Under the pieces are notes generated by a model that worked only from the letters and a program-made list of their open reading frames with translations, did not search any database and was not told where the DNA came from. This document shows positions 48,313 through 57,772 of a DNA stretch of 57,772 nucleotides, piece after piece. The stretch covers positions 1-57,772 of the forward strand of contig JAIUPT010000007.1 of NCBI GenBank assembly GCA_022315425.1, read 5' to 3'. The translations under genes and the position numbers were made by a program. The first letter of the stretch is position 1. Every line of letters begins with the position of its first letter. This DNA is from Pseudevernia furfuracea (Eukaryota > Ascomycota > Lecanoromycetes > Lecanorales > Parmeliaceae).

Positions 48313-48603
48313 TCAAGGAGTTAAACAGACATCGTAATCAAGTCCTGGTCCATACTTGGTTATGCTGACTTTTTGTGACATCAAGCGGAACAGCCAGGAA
48401 CCAGAAGCTGGGCAGTGGATATGCAGGGTCAGATGACCCCTTGAGGAATGAATTACAGTAGTTGGCCGAAATTCAATTGGTTTGCTGCAAACACTGGAGC
48501 TGCAGCAAGCCCACAAAGACGTAAAGGGCGCATACTGACCATAGTCTGGGTCAAGCCTGCCCAGAAAGGTCTCAAGCTCTGCTTCACTTGCAAAGCGAGC
48601 CAT
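48313..48603 (-). CDS. Small protein resembling an N-terminal SAM-like module
   Basis: The ATG at 48603-48601 starts MARFASEAELETFLGRLDPD followed by YGQYAPF and a less ordered, Cys-rich tail to the stop at 48313. The opening 25 residues look like the first helices of a SAM-type or similar module that begins larger proteins. A possible donor (ATG|GTCAGT) lies right after YG near 48536, so the true protein may splice out the tail. The region on both sides is not recognisable. Relation to the broken gene at 13.6-15.7 kb is possible but not shown. Confidence 0.35.
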   Translation of the reverse strand: MARFASEAELETFLGRLDPDYGQYAPFTSLWACCSSSVCSKPIEFRPTTVIHSSRGHLTLHIHCPASGSWLFRLMSQKVSITKYGPGLDYDVCLTP

Positions 48604-49829
48604 GTTCAGAATTCTGCACAAAGCAAATACCTTTGGTCAGTTCCGATAAGATCTGCAACTTTGCGGTAGTTTCTTGGTTGGCATATACAGATGGAACAGC
48701 GATGGTTGAACTTTATTTTTTCATGCCTCAGGATAAGATCAGCATCACGCAAGGGTGCACCTCTCATGAAAAAGAGGACACTTGTCTGTCATCTATATCA
48801 ACCATACATGCATGATTGGCTTCCAGAGCTGTGCAGCAGAACTGAATTCCTCTGTCCACAGACCCTCTGTGTATTTTGTATAGATCAAGTTGATGGGACT
48901 GAGGTACTGCTCTACTGCTCTCGGTACTCCTCTCAGGTACTTGGCCTAATAAGCATCCCTGTCATAGCAGCATATATCTAATTCACATACCATGTCAGCG
49001 CCACAAGCTTCAGAACATACAAGCACGGCAGCGTGTGCAGCTGTAGTATTGCAGTTGTTGGCACAGTGTGTTGCAAAAGGCGGTATGGGACACACAGCTC
49101 AGGATTTCCGGCGACATATGAGACATCAACAAGCTTTGCAAGGTTTTGCAGGTGCTGCACAAACATCATACCTTGCTATGCACCTTATGGCCCAGGTCAG
49201 CACATTATGTATCGCTGGAGCGTGCTGCTGCTGCAGTTCAAGTCATGGGCTTGCTGATTAGGCAAGCACCCACCTGAAAGATCTGACAACAGAACGAGCG
49301 GGGAAATCCTTATGTAAACACATTGCTTATAAAGAACTTTGTTTATCTCTACCTACAATTTTACACAAAGAAATCACTTCATTTCTACACAAAGAAATTC
49401 CTACACAATCTTCACATTCACACACACTTCAATCAGATGCAAGCTCTGCATACAAGCAAATCAAGGAAGTCAGATCAGAAACTCATCGTAGAAAACTGTA
49501 CAGGAAAATTCATTGTACAAGTACAGTCTGATATATACACGACTGCAAGCACAAACGCATTTTCGTTGCATTCTTTCAGATCAGTCCACCAAGTGTGTCC
49601 GCTGCTCGGCAGGCAGACAATCTCTATCAGGCAAGCAACATGCAGTCTCATGGCGGCTTGAGCTATGATAGTAACTTGTTCCGACAGAGACACCAAGCTG
49701 GCAATTTCCCAAGACAAACACAGAATGAGCCTATGGTTGGCTGGACTGTGTGCACCTTGCACACACTTATTAGAATGTTCGTTGCTGCTTTGCATTGTAC
49801 ACCTCTATGCTATACGCCTGCATTGACTA

Positions 49830-51126
49830 GGAACCACGAGCTAGCTTTTGAGACACATCCAGTCCCTCGTGTGCCCCATCGGTGTGGTAGTCCTCAAACT
49901 CCAAGAAAGTCGGTTTCCAGTTGTGCCTGATGGCAAACTTCCTAGCCTGCCTGGCTTGAAAGTTCAATACTCTTCTGAAAGGTCTTTGCAATGAGCTGGG
50001 TGCAAACTCAGTGGCTGTTGGTCAATGTGCTGGAAGGTCAAATGCTGAGGCGCGTTTTGGTGGCTCCACCCATTCTGCCCCCATCTTGTGGGGTCCTACA
50101 TCGCTCATCTTCCTTGTCAGAATGTTTGGATCCAAGACATTTGCTATGACTGGTCAGAATCCTTGTTGTATGTAAAGCAAAGCCTGAAGAATCAAATGCC
50201 CACTCCAATGGCTTCCATAGGGGCAAACCATTCCTGGTGTCATTGACGTCCTTCACAACCCAGTAAGTGCACACATTCAGCCCACTCCCATTTAAATAAA
50301 TGGAGAGGCAATCACTGTGGATGACGTAACTTGTCATTGGTCAACAGGCCACCAGCACTGACCATGATCCAACGCGTCATATGCAACTTTGACTCCTCTG
50401 CTGAAGCGCTTTGCGCCTGAATTCATTCTTGCATGTGACCTTGCCTTCTGTGTACATAAACGGTCCATTGTTATGTGTTGTTCAGTTGTAGCAAGCGCAT
50501 GATGTCATCCAGCTTCTCTCCACAATGACTCTGTCTTCAGTCGTGCCTGCATGCACTAACCACGCATGAGATTCAGGGAATATCTTCACATCAAAAAGCA
50601 TACCACTTTGCATACATCTCAATCCAGCACAAAGTGATCACAGCATACTGATAAGCCAAGCTTGGAAAATAGGAGCATGCCCAATGTGATCATCAAGTAC
50701 ATGTAGTTCAGGTGAGCTTGAATACATGCAATTATGCAGATGTGAAGGCCCATTCAAGACAAAAACTCATGGTGCAGCATCCTTGCATTGCCCTTGTTTT
50801 TGGCGCAGCTATTGGGCACCTGTCCAAAAAGAATACGCTCTTGGGTTGGCTGCCTGTGCCGTATGCAGCTAGGTAAGAGTGGTGTGCAGACTCGTGTTGA
50901 CAGCTAGTACTTGATTTTGGGCGGAAAGTGTAGATCCCTTGCAAGAGTGGTCCTGGAGTTCGGGCCGTGTGAAGACGTCGGTACTGCTGGGCTTCAGCAA
51001 CACATCCTTCACCCCAGACCTTTTCACCATGGAGCTGATAAACTCTGCTGCATTACCAGTCTCAGCAACAGTATCAAAAGTGATAATATCGCCCTGTCCT
51101 TCTTGTTGCACTGTAATAGCAGCCAT
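49830..51126 (-). pseudogene. Degraded HNH-nuclease-like gene
   Basis: On the minus strand an ATG at 51126 opens MAAITVQQEGQGDIITFDTV, AEFISSMVKRSGVKDVLLK and VFTRPELQD, a compact N-terminal module. At 50244-50191 the frame reads NDTRNGLPLWKPLEWAFD, like the segment after the active site in HNH_2-type nucleases (N-G-L-x-L ... x-x-x-F-D). At about 49960-49830 it reads RQARKFAIRHNWKPTFLEFE, like the C-terminal part of the same proteins. The pieces lie in different frames. The CPLTG/His-His catalytic core expected near 50300-50700 was not found, so the gene looks dead. That the pieces form one gene is an inference. Confidence 0.4.
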
Positions 51127-53993
51127 TGACGACCTGACAAACTTACGGACGACGTTACGGGCAGTGATTACTACCAGTCAGTAGTGCGTCAGATCACACG
51201 TGGCAATGTTTGAGCTTTGTGCAAAGATGAGTGAAGCCCCAGGTAAGCTTCAAGAAATAGAGTTGCAACAAGTGCAGGTATGTGCAGCAGATAGGAGCAA
51301 AAGCATTTGCTTTTTCGAAAGAGCAAGCAGAGAGCAGACAGTGCTCACCTGCCACCAGGCTGTTGTACAGCCAAATGATTGTACCAAGCTGCCAAATGTT
51401 ACTGAAAGTTTGAGTGTGACATAAACCAGTCACAAACATTCCTGCAGCAAGTGGTGCCAAGCTTGAGCAAACGCGTAACCTGACGTGTCGGTTGTCAGCT
51501 AGCCTACAACCTGCAGGGTACATTTTGCTTCGACGAGCTCAACTGTAGGCAAGGGCTGATACGGCCGTCTTACAAAGCGCCAATGCTCCAGGGGTCTCTC
51601 TGTGCGCAAACTGGGCGACAAAGAAAGGACATTTCGTCAGGTCGCAAAGAACTGCAGTACGCTTCTAGCTCATCTACCGTCAGGCTGGAACATGCTAAGT
51701 TAGCAGGACTCTGAAAGCCTGTTCTTGTCATACGTACGCGTTATGCCAAATGCTTTACAAGAGTGCTGTAAGACGACGACTGAACCGCAAAAGCCCTGTG
51801 CATTCTCTCTCTCTCTCTATAAGTGTGTGTCTCAGTGCCGTTCTGTCGCTTTCCGCTACTGGTCACATCATTTACCAGCCAAAGTCTGACAGGCTGCCAG
51901 AACATCATGCAAGATGCAGATATTGACGCAACAGCAACACGGCAAACGCTACCGGCAGCGAGACGTTGATCCCCAACATTGGTCTGATGGCTTGCTACTG
52001 GGGCAGGTGCTGCGGGTCGAGACAAACGACAAGACGTATGCACCCACACCGGGAGCAGGCGCACACGGGGACACCTCAATAGTAGATGTCTCATTGAACA
52101 CAAGCAACAGCAAATCCAAGGAGGCGACCACGTGACAAAATATAACTATTCGAAGCATTTGATTACCTTCGGCTCTTTTGAATGTATCAATCACTGCCAC
52201 TACATTCACAGCTGTGTTTGCGATAGACAGACGTGCATAGCAAGTTTCAGGTCCATCTCTTCATCAATCGATTGCCGTTCTAGGCTTGCCGAACGATCAA
52301 CCCAGGCATTGCATAGCACTGTGAACGCATTTCAAGACTGGATTGCATCTGAGGTATGGTCATGTTGAAAAGCCAGGTCTCGACAGCCTTATGCTGCCTA
52401 GTGCTGTTGGTACATGCGAAGCAAATGTGATGTGTGCCACACGCTGCAAAACAGAAATGATCCCCATTTTACATGAGGCGTTCATGACACAGAAGAACAA
52501 TCACCAGAAGTAGCAGTGTCTTCTGCTATAGATCTCACAACATGAGCTACAGACTAAAGCATCATTGTAAATACTGATGGTCTCCCTCGGGACTACAACT
52601 GGACATTTGTATAACATACAGAGATCATACATCAGGTGGTCCTGCTAAATTCTGATTAGGGCAAGGAATCATCAAATGTGATCGTGGTGCTCGCCGAGCT
52701 TTTACAATGCTCTAATCCTCATCCCACAGCATAGTTGTTTGTGGACACACAGCGTAGTTCTCTGTGCTGAACTGACAAACTACTGGATCACCTGATGCCG
52801 CTCTAACCACATGCACTACCAAACATCGAGTAAAATTTGGTCTCGCGACTACGCGTTACAAGTTGCATTACAGCACAGCATAATGTGCAGCGCCGGCAAT
52901 GTGCTCACTGTCAAAGATGCAACAACGAGTTACAAAAATTGCATACACAGCTGTTGCTAAAGCTGGTTACAGCTCTGCAGGCTTGCATCATGCAATCATT
53001 GTCTTGGGTGCTTACCTGGTCTACTGATACAACCTTGCCAGTCCTCCCTGTACCAGAATGACTCTGGTCGTAGAACTCGCACCTGCAACAGGGCACACTC
53101 AAACTGACTCATCACTCGAAAACTTTCAGTCAGCTGCAGGTGTATATGTCACACCTTTCATCATATGACGCATGACCTACCAGTTTTGCTTACGCGTTCA
53201 GCAGTCATTGTCAGCAAAGTAGAAAACGTACAGTTACAGATGATGTTGAACATATGCACAGCCATTATGATGAATCCACATACAGGTGAGATAAATGATG
53301 CAGGTGCAACGCACCTGTGAGCCTCTCTTTGGGCCATAAGGCTGCTTGCCCTCTTTGTTGCTTGCTGCTTCTCCGGTGGGTTGAGCTTTTTGACCAGCGA
53401 CGGCTTGTCACCCTCAGGTGCTGCCCTGCAAGATCGAGAGCAATAAACTTTATATGGAATACACTGGCTGACCAGGATCTACGCGAACCAGGCACGGATA
53501 AGTTACCCCTGCTCGTGACTGTTTTGGCCTGCTTGTCGGCTCCTTTCATCCCTTGTCTCCTTGTCGGCTCTGACAGTGAACACGCGTCGTGGAGCGCATC
53601 GTGCGCAGGCCTGCGCAAGCAGCAAGTAATCGAGTTGCTTCTGCGGGTCTGAGAGTCGTAAACATCGTGACTCAGCGGAGTTGCGGTGATGTAACATCGG
53701 CACAATAATGCTAACACGCGCACAAGCTGGAAGTATGTGTCTAGTCCTACCCGCGCACAGTTGATCCTGCGTCCTGCCAAGTGCTCTTGCTGGCTGTCAG
53801 GTTGGCGCATGTGCGAGAGAAGCCATGGCGCTCACAAAAATAGGCGTGCGCACACGGCGAATACAAGACAGACACAACGCAAACGTGAATTCGATGCGGT
53901 TCCAACCGACCTGCTCAGGGCAGCCCTTATCTTGATCGATTCTCTATAGTCTCAGTAAAGGTTGGCGACTAAATACACCGTACATTGTGTGTA
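51127..53993. other. Unassigned stretch
   Basis: Many short overlapping frames, none convincing. A CT microsatellite lies at about 51806-51819. Minus-strand frames at 53810-53265 and 53703-53503 are Arg/Ser-rich and CpG-rich, but I recognise no domain. Confidence 0.3.
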
Positions 53994-54227
53994 TTACTGC
54001 TCATACGGTAAAACAATGCCATTGCCCTGACTGTCGAATGCTGCTGCAGAGATAGCAGATCGGGCGTCGAGCACAATCGTGCCCCTGGAGCATCTGAGAC
54101 CTCCAACGGCAGGTGATGCAGGGCTTATACACAGTAAAGACTTACAAAGTGTGCACATCTGGCTCAAGCTCGTCATTAGCATACCTCCTGTCAGATGCTC
54201 TGATTGCAATGTGCTGAGACACTTCAA
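53994..54227 (-). CDS. Possible C-terminal exon of an unrecognised gene
   Basis: The last 35 codons before a TAA at 53996-53994 read GTIVLDARSAISAAAFDSQG then NGIVLPYEQ. This is more protein-like than its surroundings and follows a plausible acceptor (cacctgccg region near 54110). No family is recognised and no upstream exon was found. Confidence 0.2.
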   Translation of the reverse strand: MKCLSTLQSEHLTGGMLMTSLSQMCTLCKSLLCISPASPAVGGLRCSRGTIVLDARSAISAAAFDSQGNGIVLPYEQ

Positions 54228-54454
54228 GAGAGTGTGTGTGCCGGTGTGTGCCGGATTGGTGGTCCTCTATGCAATGTTCAGGTCACAGGCTCACCTAGCC
54301 TGCATGCTTAAACTGTGTATGTATACTTACTGTATAGGATTAGGTTACAGCGCTGGCCTGTTCCAATGCCAATGTCATGAAATTGCAGAGGCCCAGTAAT
54401 GACTAGTTAATTAAGCAAATACGATACATATGAATGCATGGATAGAGTTTCTCA

Positions 54455-54596
54455 GCTTTGTATGATAGCTTCTTGGCATGTGCTGAACTTGATTCAATTT
54501 CGAGAAGCTTCTTAAGACACGCGTAGTGCTGTGCTTTGTATGATAGCTTCTTTGCATGTACTGAAACTTGATTCAATTTCGAGAAGCATCTTAAGA
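54455..54596. repeat. Imperfect tandem duplication, about 64-bp units
   Basis: GCTTTGTATGATAGCTTCTT starts copies at 54455-54517 and 54533-54596, separated by 15 bases. Copies differ at four to five positions, including one single-base indel. Confidence 0.9.
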
Positions 54597-54699
54597 TCCA
54601 ATTGGCAAATACAACACAAGAGTACATGTGTTGTACATCCAGCCAAGCTGCAGTATAAACCACCAATCACGGCTCTAGCTACCTAGCATACTGCCAATT

Positions 54700-57600
54700 T
54701 GGCACCACTTACACGTGAATATTATCAGAAAAACAGCTTTCATTGATCCAAGCAATGTCAATGTGCATGTTCACTTTATGTTGTTGACATGTTATCTAGG
54801 TACATATACTTGAGTCATCAGAAATACAACATTTGCTGTGTTGGTAGCAGAACACTCATCACAACGTCAGCAAACTGTGCCATCATCAAACAGCTGCTGC
54901 ATTTGGTATGCCCACGAGCAGCAGCGTCGTAATAGCTCCGGCTATTGCTGCTATTGAGCTGCTGCTGTCTGCTGCTGCATGCTCTGCTATTGTTCCTTAA
55001 CAAGAATGACAAAACTGACTGCCATGCTTGGCCACATGGCTGATACTGTTGTCACGTCATTCTGAAACCGGGCCAAAATGGGTCAAATTTGCAAGTAGCC
55101 TATTGAGCGATAGTGGGGTGCTGCAGCAATCATCAGCAATCATGCTGGCAGTGACTCCCAGGCTCTATGGTAGCCTCTTTCAGCATTTCAAGGTCCACCA
55201 CCATGTGCCCGGCAAGGAATATCCAGTGTTGCACGCCAGTGTTGCTGCAACTTGTCATCCTGCAGACAGTTTAAACTAGCACTCACATACTACTGGGACC
55301 AGAGCAGCAGTACAGTGATGGTGTCAATGCAAAGCTGCATGGGCGACAGACCCTGTAGACCCTGTAGGCAGAACTGACCAGTAGCGGAACTGTATCCTAC
55401 CAAGTGAGAGAAGATCTGCATTGTTCAACTGTCAGACACAAGAGATTACAGGCCTGCATTGACTAGACATGCGCAAGGGTCCGGACAGAGCATGCACCTG
55501 TGTATGCGCAGTCACAAGCAAAGACACTGTGCTATAGCTTGGTGCAGCGCAATCGTGGGCGTGTCCTGGAAACCACTTGTTGCCCTGATGCAATACAGCA
55601 TTACACTCTACTTCACCACATGCTTCATCATGTAGGTGCGCATCAACATAGCCTCACTGCTCTACGGCAATGGACTCCTGTGATGTTTGTGTGTTTTGTG
55701 ATACCCTTTTGATGTGTGGATTGCATACCTTTTCGCTCTGGGCACAGTCCTTGCTCCCACAATTGCAACTGCTCTCACGGAGTCAGCTTGGTAACCATCA
55801 TCTTTCTACACCACAGCAGCAGCTGATCACAGACTGCTCAAACGTAGCTACTTAGAGTTTGTAACGGCGTTATTACAAACTGCTGTAATTGTGATTCCAC
55901 AGGCCGTAAAGAGAGATAGCGTGTGTAAAGCTCAGGCGTGTCTATCCAAAGTGGGCTTCACAGAAAATGAAGTTTCTGCAGATGTGACACCAGTCCATGC
56001 TAAGGCTACAAAAAGCTACTCTCGCACGTCTTGTTGACACAGATGGTTGTGCAGATCAAATATTGCTTTGACTCATGTGGATGTATCAGGGCAGAGCAAG
56101 CAACTTCACGTACAGCGGCCCAGCATATCTTGTCAGCATAGCAGGTACTCAGAGTCACTTCTGGACAGGTTAGGATAAAACCTGAACCCTGACACAGTAG
56201 GACACTTCCTTTGCCGAGGCAGATGTCAGTCTAATCCCGCAGAAACTTGCAGCACATTGTGTTACAGAAAGTGTCCAGACAAGGATGCAGAATCCAGACC
56301 AACATCTGAGACAGAAGAAGAGGCTTGCAACTACACGCACTGGCACACAGGTTAAGGTTGAAAGCATACCAGCACTTCTCTTTCTGTAGCGAGATGTCTG
56401 TGACTTTGGCGATATGAGAACCTCATGGTGATAGTCCATGTCATATCTGGTGACAGTTCTGTGGTGCATATCACTGGGATACACGGCAGAGTGGCATAAG
56501 GTGCTGAATCTGCAGCAACACAAACTTTTGCTCAAACCACAACATACTGCAAAGATCATTCACCTACATGAGCAGTTTCATGGTAGAAAAGTGATTTGCC
56601 TCAATAACACGCATGCTGTTTCACGGTGTGGTCAAATGTTCAACATGGATGACTTCACATGTCTTGCAGCTTCAAGAACCCCAGGCACAACATGAAACAC
56701 TGGGCAGCATGCCCTGGGAAACCCTAAACCCTATCCTGCCTTGCTCGCATACAGCAAAAGCATGTGCAAATGCGTAGCAATTTGCAATTACTAGAAACAG
56801 CAGTGACACCCAAAGCAAGACATATTGCTGCTGACTCTCCACAACAGCAAATAGCCTCAGGCACAGTAAAAAGACCCATTGGGCAGCAAAACATGCAACA
56901 AGTAAAAAGATGAGCTGATGTGTCCCAGCAGAGCACGACTGCGTTGTTACATTGCCAAGCCATAGCACGACAGACGGAACATGGGGGAACAAAGCGTGAT
57001 ACCAAGAGACACTCAATGATAGATAGTGGGTGCAGTAGTCATAGTGCATGTGCATGGCGGCAAACATGGACTCACCTCTGTGACCCCTGTACCATGCGTG
57101 TGAGCGTTGACATCAAAAAACACAACTGACAGTGGATGCACCCGTGCAATGTGAGCATGGCAGCAACATGACTCACTCTCATAATGGCAGCATGCTTTGG
57201 CAGAAACATATACAGGGCCATTGCAGCTCATGGACTATAGAATGTAATGTGAGAATGCACCAGAAGCTCCGCCTGCTGCTTCAATGGTTTTACCTGCAAG
57301 TAAGCCTTGTCACCTATTCATCAACATTCCAAAGTGCAGAACCCCTCAGCCGAGTTTCAGACTGGGATTCTTAGATTTTCAAACAATCACTCATCCTCAT
57401 GATGACCATCACAGAATGCAGCAACCACAACGACATGGAACACACGCAACATGCAGCGTATCAAGGCTTGCAATGCGTACGCAGCAGATTAAGTCAAGGC
57501 AGAGAGCTATACAAGCTGGCAACAGACTGTGCAAGCATGTGTGTGTGCTGATCATGCATCATGCTGGAGTCTTGAAGATGCTGGCGCAGCAAGCGTCTGC

Positions 57601-57772
57601 AAGACTTGCAAGACAGCTTGATATAGGAATCCTATACACAAGCTGCCTCTGATGTACTGACGCAGGGGGGACGGGTAGGGGCACAAAGTACATGGGCCCA
57701 CAAAGTAAGGCCGAAGAGTGCTGGCGCAGATGGCAGTGCACAATGCAGAATGCAAACAGCTCAGCAGCACAC
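54700..57772. other. Unassigned right end
   Basis: No supported gene. All frames are under 135 codons, overlap on both strands and show no known domain. Nothing marks an element border or an RNA gene. Confidence 0.35.

Noticed and set aside
53317..53652. Plus-strand 111-codon frame rich in Leu/Cys
   Set aside because: It overlaps better minus-strand frames, has no domain, and its hydrophobicity arises from reading Arg/Ser-rich sequence backwards.

Overview
The window is eukaryotic nuclear DNA, most likely from a green alga (core chlorophyte, possibly a trebouxiophyte). The genes are split by many GT-AG introns with consistent phases. Two likely 3' UTRs carry TGTAA, the green-algal polyadenylation signal. 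The recognisable genes are eukaryotic housekeeping genes (RPAP1/MINIYO, NDUFAF5, UTP25). I see no operons, CRISPR arrays, rRNA or convincing tRNA. Everything here is by-eye reading; species and family calls were not searched.

Region 1 (about 1.5-12.4 kb) is a mosaic of decaying mobile DNA. It holds an intron-containing Crypton/Ndc10-type tyrosine recombinase with a GCR1-like C-terminal domain, a set of unrecognised ORFs (one SAP-like), a second and unrelated tyrosine recombinase of the type seen in Polinton-like viruses and virophages, the 3' end of a LINE-like element, and the promoter plus N-terminus of another Crypton-like recombinase. From about 1.56 to 8.64 kb CpG is almost absent (about 15 by eye in 7 kb), while the flanks are CpG-normal. 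This suggests long-term cytosine methylation and deamination of the element.

Region 2 (12.4-16.4 kb) is mostly gene-poor, with a broken minus-strand gene of unrecognised family. Region 3 (16.5-34.2 kb) is the intact host block: a plus-strand LRR gene, then minus-strand NDUFAF5 (10 exons, complex I assembly) and minus-strand RPAP1 (18 exons, or 19 if one 43-nt segment is an intron; RNA polymerase II assembly). RPAP1 is divergent from a plus-strand alpha-solenoid gene at 34.5-37.8 kb that I could not name.

Region 4 (37.8-57.8 kb) is again gene-poor. It holds a UTP25 (SSU processome) pseudogene with about ten small frameshifts, a degraded HNH-nuclease-like gene, a small protein resembling an N-terminal module, and several tandem repeats. 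The intact frames of RPAP1 and NDUFAF5 next to the shattered UTP25 argue that the decay is biological and not assembly noise.
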